From: Prevotella sp. E2-28 | GTDB lineage: Bacteria > Bacteroidota > Bacteroidia > Bacteroidales > Bacteroidaceae | Length of the DNA: 64,000 nucleotides | Direction: 5' to 3' | NCBI RefSeq assembly: GCF_022024055.1 | Contig: NZ_CP091788.1 | Coordinates: 124,001-188,000, forward strand | Shown: positions 10,012 through 19,273 of the stretch, piece by piece | How the letters are laid out: each line of letters opens with the position of its first letter | Position numbering within the stretch: position 1 is the first letter of the stretch | Program-made: the position numbers and the translations under genes | Notes under the pieces: generated by a model | What the model was told of the DNA's origin: nothing | What the model saw: only the letters and a program-made list of their open reading frames with translations | The model's database searches: none

Positions 10012-11787
10012 ATGAAGATTATGAAAAAGAATTATTATAAGATAATCTGCGCAATCTGCGTCATCTGTGGCTTTACCTCATGCTCAGACTTCCTGGACAT
10101 CAAACCGCAGAGTGAAATCATTCTGGAGGATTTCTGGAATGAAAAGGCCGACGTGGATAATGTGGTGGCCGGTTGTTACTCGGCACTGCAAAACGATGGC
10201 GTTAGAAAACGTATGATGATCTGGGGTGAGGCCAGAACAGAGAATGTGATGGGTGGACAAGGTATCAGCAATGATGTCAACCTCCAGAATATATTAAAGG
10301 AGAATATCACAGCCATGAACTCATATACTACCTGGGATGGCTTCTATGACGTGATCAACCGCTGTAACACAGTGCTGAAATATGCACCTGGCGTAGCAGA
10401 AAAAGACCCTGCTTATACTCAGGGTGACCTGAACGCTACTATCGCTGAGGTAACAGCACTGCGTTCATTGGCTTATTTCTACCTGATTCGTACGTTCCGT
10501 GATGTGCCTTTCTCACGTGAGGCATACACTGATGATGATCAGGAAATGGCTATTGCAGCAACACCGTTCTATGAGGTGCTGGATAACCTGATTGATGATT
10601 TGGAAGCTGTCAAGGATGATGCCGTGAAACGCTATCCCGAAACTCAGCCCCGTTATCAGGCAGGTAGAATTACTCAGGATGCCATTCACGCTATGTTGTG
10701 CGAAATGTATCTTTGGAAGGGTGATTACGACAACTGTATTAAGTATGCCGACTTGGTTATCAAGTCAAAGAAGGAGATAGAAGAGGAAAACGAGAAGCAG
10801 TCAAAGACATCTGCTGAAACAAAGGCTGCATTGGAAGTTCGCCTCAATGGCTATCCCTTGGTTTACGATAATCTCACAGGAATAACTTATGGAAGAGCAT
10901 ATCGTACCATCTTCGTTGAAGGTGCTAGCAAAGAGAGTATCTTTGAGTTGAACTATGATGAAGATCCTGCAGGTTCTGGTATGCTGGCTAATTCAGCCGT
11001 GTCATCCCTTTATGGACATTCTAATGGCACTGGCCTGCTGGTTGGTTCTAAGCATGTGAAGGAGGATATTGAAGCTGATTATGCTAAGCGAGAAATCTTC
11101 GAGCCAGAGCCAAAGCACAAGTTGGATATTCGTCTGTATCTGAACTGTGATGGTACAAAGGATAATTCACCTATCATGAAACTGGCTGCAAGAAGTATTG
11201 AGATTGACGCTTCAAAGGCTACTGAGCCCAAGTTGGATGGCTATTCTCTGTATGCTCAGAACAATAACAGCAGCCAGTGGATTATCTACCGTCTTCCAGA
11301 CATCATGTTGATGAAGGCAGAAGCACTCTGCGAAAAGGTAGATACTGCGGATAATGAGATAAACAAATCGATGCTTCAGCAGGCTTTCCAACTGGTTAAT
11401 GTCGTCAATAAGCGTTCTATCTGTAAGAAGGAGCTGACAGCTTCTGATACACTGAAGCTCGAAAGCTTCCAGTCAAAGGATGCTATGACCAATTTAGTGA
11501 AGCGTGAACGTCAGCGCGAATTTATGTTCGAGGGTAAGCGTTGGTTCGATCTGGTGCGCTATGCTTTGCGTGCAGAAAAACAGAACGATCCTAACCCAAC
11601 TGCAGAGGTTATTACTGCCGTGAATGAACGTGAAGACGTGAACAAGGAGTTCTCACAGCAGTTCTTCAAGAAGATGGATGCCATATTCTGGCCTTATAAC
11701 ATTGAGGAACTGAAGGTGAATCCGAAACTGGTGGCCAATCCTGCATTCGGCAGTGGCGAGAATTCCAGTTACGAAAAGGCTAATTAA
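10012..11787 (+). CDS. SusD/RagB-type surface lipoprotein (first copy)
   Basis: SusD-family lid protein that captures ligand and closes over the SusC pore. The lipobox CGFTSC gives Cys24, and is followed by SDFLDIKPQSE, the usual SusD N terminus. The central region has the ITALRSLAYFYLIRTFRDVPF-like TPR helix, and the C-terminal half has the RERQREFMFEGKRWFDLVRYA motif diagnostic of the family. The start may be ATG 10012 or ATG 10021; both give a good signal peptide. It is paired with the SusC just upstream. 591 residues is a normal length. Confidence 0.95.
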   Translation: MKIMKKNYYKIICAICVICGFTSCSDFLDIKPQSEIILEDFWNEKADVDNVVAGCYSALQNDGVRKRMMIWGEARTENVMGGQGISNDVNLQNILKENITAMNSYTTWDGFYDVINRCNTVLKYAPGVAEKDPAYTQGDLNATIAEVTALRSLAYFYLIRTFRDVPFSREAYTDDDQEMAIAATPFYEVLDNLIDDLEAVKDDAVKRYPETQPRYQAGRITQDAIHAMLCEMYLWKGDYDNCIKYADLVIKSKKEIEEENEKQSKTSAETKAALEVRLNGYPLVYDNLTGITYGRAYRTIFVEGASKESIFELNYDEDPAGSGMLANSAVSSLYGHSNGTGLLVGSKHVKEDIEADYAKREIFEPEPKHKLDIRLYLNCDGTKDNSPIMKLAARSIEIDASKATEPKLDGYSLYAQNNNSSQWIIYRLPDIMLMKAEALCEKVDTADNEINKSMLQQAFQLVNVVNKRSICKKELTASDTLKLESFQSKDAMTNLVKRERQREFMFEGKRWFDLVRYALRAEKQNDPNPTAEVITAVNEREDVNKEFSQQFFKKMDAIFWPYNIEELKVNPKLVANPAFGSGENSSYEKAN

Positions 11788-11812
11788 TGCATAACACGTA
11801 AAGAATGAGACT

Positions 11813-13951
11813 ATGAATATCAAGAAAAATATAAAAGTAGCATTGATGGCACTGGCTGCGCTCACTGTAACTGGTTCTATGACCAGCTGCTCTGACGAGC
11901 CTGATAGTCAGTATTTCTATACCTTCACAGGCGAGATGTTGAGTGATTATATCAGCAACCGTGAACAGTATAGTGATTTTAAGACCATCGTAGAGAGAGC
12001 TGACATGATGGACCTGTTGTCAACCTATGGCAGATATACCTGTTTCCTGCCCGACAACAAGGCGGTAGAAGCATACTTGCAGAAGCGAGGCTTGAGTTCT
12101 GTGGATGACTTGAGTGCTGCCGACTGTGACACCATAGCCCGTACCCACTTGGTACAGAATATGTATTCTACCTTTGAGATGAATCTGGACTTCCTGCCTA
12201 CTTATAATATGCAGGGACGTTATCTGGCTACCAAAGCAGCGGTAGATGAGAAAGGTAATGCTGTGATTCAGATTGAAGGTACTGCGCATATCATTTTCAG
12301 TGATACACTGGAGAATGGACAGATTGTTCATCAGAACGACTCTGTAGAGAATGGTATTGTGCAGCCTGTAAATATGGTGATTGAGAAGTCAAACTGCTAT
12401 ATCGCTGATATCCTGCGCGACAACAAGAATCTTTCTCTTTTCCACGAGGCACTTGTAGCTACAGGTGTTAATAGGGAGATTGAGAAGATTGAGGATGTGA
12501 CTTACTCGAAGAACCAGCCTAAGTATAAATACAGATCGCATACGCACTCTGAGGTGGCTTGGGTACCCGATAAGAAAAAGTATGGTTTTACGGCTTTTGT
12601 TGAGCCCGACTCTATTTATCGTAATTATTTTGAAAATGGTCTTAACGGACAGCCCATTGATACCTCTAAGGGTGACCTCTATGCACTCTATGACCTGGCT
12701 TGTAAGCTCTATGATCCCACCTTCCCTGAAGATGTAGATAAACCCGGCCATAGCTTCGATAACCTGACCGATAGCGTTAACCCGTTGAAGCGTTTCGTGC
12801 AGTATCATATCATGAATCGTTATGTGCCTGGCACACAGAAGTTGACATCTATGGAGATTGAGGAGCACAGTGGTCCATTTGGTTTTGATGTGAATTTGGT
12901 GAATCCTACGGAATGGTTTACCACCTTGTTGCCCCATACCATGCTAAAGGTGTCACAGCTGACGATGAATAAGGATGAGCAGAAGCGTGATTGCCGTGGT
13001 AACGACCGTGATAAGGTAAAGCGTTTCTTCCTCAACCGTCGCTATGGTGAGACTTCTGATTATACCATCCGTGGCTCGCTGATTGAAAAGGATGTGGAGG
13101 AAGAATATGAGAATGATGCCTTGAATGGTCACTATTTCTATGTGGACGATCTGGTTGCATTCACTACAGATGTACGTGATAAGGTTCAGAATATGCGTAT
13201 TCGTATGGACTTCTCTACGGTGTTCCCCGAAGTGATGACCAATGATATGCGTGATGAAGGTAACTATAGAGGTGATGACCCCGATAACGTGCCTGATGAG
13301 AGTAACGAACCAAAGAATGGTAAGAACCGTTATTTCCCCGATGGATATCTGGATGGTGTAACTGTTAATAATGATGGTCATTTGGTACTCCGTCGCCCTC
13401 ACCTGTACTACTGGTCTTGGCAGGGTGATGAGTGGAACCTCTTCGGTGACTATGACATGACCTTCCGTATTCCACCAGTGCCCTTCAGTGGTGAGTGGCA
13501 GTTCCGTCTGGGATTCTGCTCTATTCCTACCCGTGGTGTCATGCAGGTGTATTACGATGGTATTCCTCAGGGTATTCCTTTGGATATGACTAAGGACCTG
13601 AATACAGAAATGTATCTGGGTGACCGTTATCAGAGCTACGATAACTACATGAAGATGAGCGACGAGGAGAAGGCTGAGTACCAGAAGGTATTGAAGAACC
13701 TGGGTGCTTATGATGACGGCCGTAGCCAGCTTATTGGTCAGAAAGATCACCCGCTTGGCAATGCATCTGGTATGTATCGTCGTATTATCTGCCAGACCTA
13801 TGTTGATGCTACGAAGGATCACTATATCCGTTTCCGTGTGGCCAGCGATGGTAAGGGTAATAATAACGAGTTTATGTTCGACTTCTGGGAAATGGTGCCA
13901 AAGTCTGTTTATGCAGTCGATGGTGACGGTGCCATGGAAGACGACCTGTAA
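11813..13951 (+). CDS. FAS1-domain lipoprotein with unusual C-terminal half
   Basis: 712 residues, with lipobox SMTSC giving Cys26. One FAS1-like domain (about 36-210) is recognisable from YTCFLPDNKAVEAYLQKRG and the later H-I-I-F strand. A second, more divergent unit covers about 215-470. The last 200 residues (from about 500) look like an all-beta, Trp/Tyr-rich domain (YWSWQGDEWNLFGDYDMTFRIP) that I do not recognise as a named family; it could be a lectin- or CBM-like fold, but this is inference. The gene lies 25 bp after SusD and 34 bp before another FAS1 gene, in the same operon. Confidence 0.8.
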   Translation: MNIKKNIKVALMALAALTVTGSMTSCSDEPDSQYFYTFTGEMLSDYISNREQYSDFKTIVERADMMDLLSTYGRYTCFLPDNKAVEAYLQKRGLSSVDDLSAADCDTIARTHLVQNMYSTFEMNLDFLPTYNMQGRYLATKAAVDEKGNAVIQIEGTAHIIFSDTLENGQIVHQNDSVENGIVQPVNMVIEKSNCYIADILRDNKNLSLFHEALVATGVNREIEKIEDVTYSKNQPKYKYRSHTHSEVAWVPDKKKYGFTAFVEPDSIYRNYFENGLNGQPIDTSKGDLYALYDLACKLYDPTFPEDVDKPGHSFDNLTDSVNPLKRFVQYHIMNRYVPGTQKLTSMEIEEHSGPFGFDVNLVNPTEWFTTLLPHTMLKVSQLTMNKDEQKRDCRGNDRDKVKRFFLNRRYGETSDYTIRGSLIEKDVEEEYENDALNGHYFYVDDLVAFTTDVRDKVQNMRIRMDFSTVFPEVMTNDMRDEGNYRGDDPDNVPDESNEPKNGKNRYFPDGYLDGVTVNNDGHLVLRRPHLYYWSWQGDEWNLFGDYDMTFRIPPVPFSGEWQFRLGFCSIPTRGVMQVYYDGIPQGIPLDMTKDLNTEMYLGDRYQSYDNYMKMSDEEKAEYQKVLKNLGAYDDGRSQLIGQKDHPLGNASGMYRRIICQTYVDATKDHYIRFRVASDGKGNNNEFMFDFWEMVPKSVYAVDGDGAMEDDL

Positions 13952-13952
13952 A

Positions 13953-13988
13953 TAATTCACAATTCATAATTCAGAATACATAATTATG
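13953..13988 (+). repeat. AATTCA/AATTAA-type short intergenic direct repeats
   Basis: The 34-bp gap before the FAS1 gene consists of near copies of AATTCATAATTC. The same kind of AT-rich microrepeat lies at 19240-19273 (AAGAATTAAGAATTAAGAA) before the second SusD and at 24157-24178 before sdhA. Confidence 0.6.
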
Positions 13989-15908
13989 ATTACTAAGAAT
14001 CTATTATATAATAAGGTGATAGGGTTGGCGGTAGCCACCCTCACCTTCGTAGCTTGTACCGATACCTGGGACGATCACTATGAGAGTCTGGGTAGTGGCG
14101 AGACCGGTATGCATGAAGGCACCATTTGGCAGGCTATCAAGAGCAATCCTGATTTAAGCAATTTTGCTAAAGTGATTGAAGGCTGTAACTACGTGGACAG
14201 ACTGGACGGTAGTCAGGTGTTTACTGTTTATGTGCCTACCAATGACCAGTTCTCTGAAGCAGAAGCTGATGCTTTGATTGCTGATTATAAGGCCCAGGCA
14301 GATTCTGTATTGCCAGAGAACAATACTGTGGTGAAAGAATTTATTCAGAACCACATGGCACTCTATAACCATTCATTCTCAGAGTTGCGTTCTGATACTT
14401 TGGTACTTATGAATGGTAAATATGCTGTGCTGGATCCAGAAGCTACCATTAATACTGATTTGCATTCAACAGATAATAAAGTGCAAATAACTAAGGTGAA
14501 CCAACTTTACAGTAATGGTGTGATGAATATTGTGGACAAACCTGTGAAGTTCGTACCAAATGTCTTTGAGGCATTCCGTAAGGATCATGACTTTGACAGT
14601 ATCTACAATTTCCTGTACAATAGCCATTTCTATTATAAGGTGTTCCAGCCTTCACAGAGTGTGGCAGGTAGTATTGTAAATGGTAAGACACAGTATCTTG
14701 ACTCTGTGTTCACACAGCGTAATGAGCTGTTTAGTGCAATAGGACTGATTAATTCCGAGGATAGTACTTATATGATGATTGCACCAACAAATCAGGTTTG
14801 GGATAAACTGATAACAGAGTACCAAAACTACTTTGACTACCCTGATGAGTTGGAGAAAGAGGAACGCGACTCTATGGCCTACACATACAGTCGTCTGGCC
14901 ATTGTACAAGGTACAACGTTCAGTGCAACCTTCAATACTGAAAAATCACTTCAGGACTCCGCAATGTCTGTCAATTGTACCCGTAACTATACATCGCGTA
15001 AGTCATTATGGGGTGTTCCTATGGAATACTATCAGTACTATATGCCAAAGGCTGCTAAGGGTGCCTATAACCAGACTGAGATTATGAAATGCAGTAATGG
15101 TGAAGTACGCAAGGCCACGGAATGGAATATCGACAAGCAGATGACTTTCCATCAGTTTATCCAGTCCGCTGGTGCTGGTTACCTGAAAGAGGTAAGTAAA
15201 ATGTATGACAAATCTGTACAGGATACCGTGGAGACTGTAGATGTTTATTCAAAAACGGTAGATCCTAAATCAGCATACTACAACAAGTTGTGGTTCAATG
15301 GTTGCTTGCACTTCATGCCCGCCGTTACATCGGTAAACCATTCTGCAACCTATACATTATATGATGTGCTCTCGAATATCGGATATGATGTCTATGTTGT
15401 CGTAGCTCCTATTGTGGCTGTTGACACAACGGCTACTGATGATCAACGTCTGCCTACAAAACTTCGTTTCACCATGTTCGCTCCTGGACTGGGTTCTAAG
15501 GGTGTAGCACTTAACAATACCTCTGATCCTTATTATGTCTCTAGTAGCAAGTCTTATCTGACTGTAAAGGATAGTGTGTGCTATCTAAAGGTGGCCGAGA
15601 ACTTCGAGTTCCCCAAATGTACATGGGGTGTTGGCGATGAGAAACTGCAGGCTTACTTGCAGGTTGAAACCAACGTGTCGAACGTTGATACGCGAAAGGG
15701 AACCCATACACGTGAATTCTGTATCAACTGTATCCTGTTGGTACCTCATGGAAGTCTGGAGTTGACAGACGCTCTGCCTGCTTCTGTTGGCACAGGTAAC
15801 AAGAAGACCGAGATTCCTGACTATGCACAGGGAAAACAGGGCGTCTTGTTGTATCCTCACGGCAAGTATGATGATAGGGACTATAAGGCATGGTACATGC
15901 TACGATAG
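13986..15908 (+). CDS. FAS1-domain lipoprotein (third in operon)
   Basis: 640 residues with lipobox TFVAC (Cys24). Two FAS1 units are visible: about 45-190 (VFTVYVPTNDQFSEAEADAL, then NHSFSELRSD and GVMNIVDKPV) and about 200-470 (YMMIAPTNQVWDKLI). The final region (about 470-630) is beta-rich and ends in YKAWYMLR. Just upstream of the start is an AATTCATAATTCAGAATAC-type direct repeat (see repeat entry). The gene is placed between the first SusCD pair with its FAS1 gene and the second SusC, so it is probably co-expressed as a surface accessory protein. Ligand unknown. Confidence 0.8.
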   Translation: MITKNLLYNKVIGLAVATLTFVACTDTWDDHYESLGSGETGMHEGTIWQAIKSNPDLSNFAKVIEGCNYVDRLDGSQVFTVYVPTNDQFSEAEADALIADYKAQADSVLPENNTVVKEFIQNHMALYNHSFSELRSDTLVLMNGKYAVLDPEATINTDLHSTDNKVQITKVNQLYSNGVMNIVDKPVKFVPNVFEAFRKDHDFDSIYNFLYNSHFYYKVFQPSQSVAGSIVNGKTQYLDSVFTQRNELFSAIGLINSEDSTYMMIAPTNQVWDKLITEYQNYFDYPDELEKEERDSMAYTYSRLAIVQGTTFSATFNTEKSLQDSAMSVNCTRNYTSRKSLWGVPMEYYQYYMPKAAKGAYNQTEIMKCSNGEVRKATEWNIDKQMTFHQFIQSAGAGYLKEVSKMYDKSVQDTVETVDVYSKTVDPKSAYYNKLWFNGCLHFMPAVTSVNHSATYTLYDVLSNIGYDVYVVVAPIVAVDTTATDDQRLPTKLRFTMFAPGLGSKGVALNNTSDPYYVSSSKSYLTVKDSVCYLKVAENFEFPKCTWGVGDEKLQAYLQVETNVSNVDTRKGTHTREFCINCILLVPHGSLELTDALPASVGTGNKKTEIPDYAQGKQGVLLYPHGKYDDRDYKAWYMLR

Positions 15909-15938
15909 TGTTTACATGACTAAAAAAGAAACAACGAT

Positions 15939-18900
15939 ATGAAACGATATATCTTATTTGGAATTACGCTGCTGATGGCTTTCCCTTTGAGTGTTGTTGC
16001 TCAAGATGAAGACACAGATGACGAAGAGGAGGTTGTTCAGGTAAAGCGTGTTGTAAAAGTTCAGAAGAACTATGAGACTCGCACCATCAGGGGCCATGTC
16101 TTTGATGCTGCTACTCAGCAGCCTGTATCAGGTGCTATCGTACGTGCTACAGAGATTGATGGTTATAGTGTGCTGACAGAGGATGACGGTAGTTATTCAC
16201 TTAAGTTGCCGGTGTTCGCTTCAGCTATCTATGTGTCTTCACCAGACCATAATGCAGTGAAGATTGGTTTGTCGAAAGACGAGGAGCAGAAGAGTGTTCT
16301 GCTCTATCCCTCTACCTTTAAGGCAGAGTACACCCAGCAAGCCAATGTGCGTAGCGACTTTGAGGCGACAGACTTCAAGTACACCAATGCCATTAATATC
16401 AAGGATGAGATTCAGAGACAAATGGGTGGACAAGTCTATACCATCACTCGTAATGGTACACCAGGTATTGGTAGCGTGATGTTTATTCAAGGTTTGAACT
16501 CACTCAACGTGAATGCTCAGCCGCTCATCGTTATTGATGATGTAATTATTGATCAGCAGTACAGTCGTACGTTGCTACACGACGGTTTCTATAACGACGT
16601 GCTGTCAAACCTGAATCCTGCAGATATTGAGAAGGTAACGGTGATGCGCAACGGTACAGCCCTTTATGGTTCAAAAGGTGCCAATGGCGTTATCCTGATT
16701 CAGACCCGTCGTAATAAGTCGATGGCAACTCGTATCACAGCCAATGTATCTGCCGGCGTGGTGTTTGAGCCTAAGTACATTTCTGTAATGAATGCCGATC
16801 AATATCGTAGCTATGCTTCTGAGATGTTGAAATCTACGAATACTACGCTTCGTGATTTCAAGTTCCTGAAGTCAGAGTTCGACCAGAAGGGTAACAAGTA
16901 TTACTACTATGACCAGTATCATCAGAATACTGATTGGAAGGACTATGTATATCATACGGCAATGACTCAGAACTACGGTATTAACGTAGAGGGTGGTGAT
17001 GAAGTGGCTAACTATAACCTCTCTGTAGGCTATACTAGTGCACAGAGCACCTTGAAGTACAATGATATGGATCGTTTGAACATCCGTTTCAATACCGATA
17101 TCTCTCTGAGCAATAAGTTGTCTGTACGTTTTGACGCTTCGTTTGCAAACCAGACGCGTGACATTCGTAATGATGGAGCTCCTGAAGGTTATGATGAAGG
17201 TACGCCAACAGCTCCTTCTTTCCTGGCTTATGTAAAGAGTCCTTTTATGAGTGCTTATAGCTATGGACATGACGAAACGGGTAGTGGTCGCTTCTCAGAA
17301 TCTCACTATGATATTGACAAAGAGTCATATCTGAATGAGGCTTTGGCTAACTACAATAACTACAACTGGCGCTTGGGTAACCCTGCAGCTATTAATGAGT
17401 ATGGAGAGCTGGAGACTAAGAACCGTTTTGAGACTTCAATGCTTAACTTGACGGTTACACCAAAGTATAATATCACACGTGACCTCTCGGTTAGCGAGCA
17501 TTTCAGCTATAACTTGGTGAACACTAACGAGAAGTATTATATCCCCATCAACGGTACACCTGATTATTATGTTGCTAGTCTGGGTGGCTATCGTGAGAAT
17601 GAGGTGCGTTCACTGGCTTCAAAGCAGAACTCAGTGATGAGTGATACACGTATCGACTGGAAGCATCGCTTTGATGCACATTACCTCCACCTCTTCGGTG
17701 GTGCGCGCATCAACAGGGAAGGCTTTACCAGCACGGCACAGGTAGGTTATAACACAGGTAGTGATAAGACACCATTTATTACTGGTTCGCTCCGCGATAA
17801 GGATGTAGTTGGTGTCAGTGAGAACTGGACCAGCCTCTCTTGGTATGCACAGGCCGACTATAACTATATGGGCCGCTACTTCTTGCAGGCTAACTTGGCT
17901 ATTGATGGTTCTTCACGTTTTGGTCAGGATGGTGGCGACTTCCGTCTGTTCAAGGCTGCTTGGGGCGTCTTCCCTGGTATTCAGGCTTCTTGGGTGCTAA
18001 CTAATGAACCTTGGCTGTCAGAGATTAATGGTCTTGACTACCTGCGTCTCTCTGCTGGCTATGATATCAGTGGTAATGACGATATTGACTATTATGCAGC
18101 GCGCAGTTACTTCCGCGCTTCTCAGTTCCTCCATGCTATCTCTGGTCTTGCTTTCGAAGGTATCGGAAATACCAAGATACAGTGGGAGACCACACGTCGT
18201 ATGAACATTGGTCTTGAGGGTAGCTTCATCAACAACCGCTTGAGCTTAGGTCTGAACTACTTCCGTTCAAAGACTGATAACCTGCTGACTCTTCAGGAAC
18301 TGGGTTATCTTAGTGGTCTGAATCAGAACTGGTCTAACGGCGGTAAGCTGAAGAACGAGGGCTTTGATGTGAACTTCATGGCTAAGGTGCTGAACTTGAA
18401 AGACTGGCAGTGGCAGATTGGTGCTAGCGCTGGTCACTACAAGAATGAGATTACGGAGTTGCCTGATGGCAAGCAGTACTTAGATAATGAGATTTATGGT
18501 GCTACTGTTCGTACACAGGTGGGCAATGTGGCCAATGCTTTCTATGGTTATAAGTCATTAGGTGTATTCAGCAGTACTTCAGAGGCAAAAGCTGCCGGTA
18601 CAACCGATCCGAATGGTCTTTACTTCATTGATGAGAATGGTGTTGACCGCGTTTACTTCGAGGCTGGTGACGTACATTTCGCCGACCTGAACAACGATGG
18701 TATGATTACTGATGCCGACCGTACTATCATTGGTGATCCTAATCCTGATATCTACGGTAACATCTTTACCTCTGTGGCTTACAAACGCTTTAAGTTGGAT
18801 GTATGCTTCAATTACTCATTGGGTAATGACGTGTACAACTACATGCGTTCACAGTTGGAAGGTGGTTCACGCTTTATGAATCAGACCACAGCTATGCTGC

Positions 18901-19232
18901 GTCGTTGGCAGGTAGAAGGTCAGCAGACGGATGTTCCTCGTATCACTTTCCAGGATCCTCTGGGTAACTCACGCTTTAGTGATCGCTGGATTGAGGATGG
19001 CTCTTACCTGCGCCTGAAGACTGTGACCCTCTCTTATGATCTGCCAGTTAAGTCTGAGTATTTGCAGGGATTCCAGTTCTGGATTCAGGGTAACAACCTG
19101 CTTACTTTCACTAAGTACTTAGGTAGTGATCCTGAGATGACAGCAACTTCAAGTGTTATTGGACAGGGCTTTGACCTTGGTCAGCTCGGTCAGAGTCGTA
19201 GCATCGTGGCTGGTGTGAAGATTAACCTGTAA
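15939..19232 (+). CDS. SusC/RagA-type TonB-dependent outer membrane transporter (second copy)
   Basis: 1097-residue SusC-family transporter. The signal peptide ends VVAQ (about residue 22). It is followed by an unusual very acidic stretch (DEDTDDEEEVV) and a basic stretch before the carboxypeptidase-regulatory-like domain (about 50-130). The plug (about 140-270) carries LIVIDDVIIDQQ and VTVMRNGTALYGSKGANGVI. The barrel continues to the C-terminal KINL. The sequence differs widely from the first SusC in the same operon, so this is not a recent tandem duplicate; the two transporters probably take different ligands or ligand parts. It lies 30 bp after a FAS1 gene and is followed by its SusD partner. 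Confidence 0.95.
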   Translation: MKRYILFGITLLMAFPLSVVAQDEDTDDEEEVVQVKRVVKVQKNYETRTIRGHVFDAATQQPVSGAIVRATEIDGYSVLTEDDGSYSLKLPVFASAIYVSSPDHNAVKIGLSKDEEQKSVLLYPSTFKAEYTQQANVRSDFEATDFKYTNAINIKDEIQRQMGGQVYTITRNGTPGIGSVMFIQGLNSLNVNAQPLIVIDDVIIDQQYSRTLLHDGFYNDVLSNLNPADIEKVTVMRNGTALYGSKGANGVILIQTRRNKSMATRITANVSAGVVFEPKYISVMNADQYRSYASEMLKSTNTTLRDFKFLKSEFDQKGNKYYYYDQYHQNTDWKDYVYHTAMTQNYGINVEGGDEVANYNLSVGYTSAQSTLKYNDMDRLNIRFNTDISLSNKLSVRFDASFANQTRDIRNDGAPEGYDEGTPTAPSFLAYVKSPFMSAYSYGHDETGSGRFSESHYDIDKESYLNEALANYNNYNWRLGNPAAINEYGELETKNRFETSMLNLTVTPKYNITRDLSVSEHFSYNLVNTNEKYYIPINGTPDYYVASLGGYRENEVRSLASKQNSVMSDTRIDWKHRFDAHYLHLFGGARINREGFTSTAQVGYNTGSDKTPFITGSLRDKDVVGVSENWTSLSWYAQADYNYMGRYFLQANLAIDGSSRFGQDGGDFRLFKAAWGVFPGIQASWVLTNEPWLSEINGLDYLRLSAGYDISGNDDIDYYAARSYFRASQFLHAISGLAFEGIGNTKIQWETTRRMNIGLEGSFINNRLSLGLNYFRSKTDNLLTLQELGYLSGLNQNWSNGGKLKNEGFDVNFMAKVLNLKDWQWQIGASAGHYKNEITELPDGKQYLDNEIYGATVRTQVGNVANAFYGYKSLGVFSSTSEAKAAGTTDPNGLYFIDENGVDRVYFEAGDVHFADLNNDGMITDADRTIIGDPNPDIYGNIFTSVAYKRFKLDVCFNYSLGNDVYNYMRSQLEGGSRFMNQTTAMLRRWQVEGQQTDVPRITFQDPLGNSRFSDRWIEDGSYLRLKTVTLSYDLPVKSEYLQGFQFWIQGNNLLTFTKYLGSDPEMTATSSVIGQGFDLGQLGQSRSIVAGVKINL

Positions 19233-19273
19233 GACTTAATCAAGAATTAAGAATTAAGAATAAAGAATTGAGA

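Noticed and set aside
12953..13960. 335-codon minus-strand frame opposite a FAS1 gene
   Set aside because: His/Ile/Thr-rich shadow of the opposite coding strand; no start context or family resemblance.
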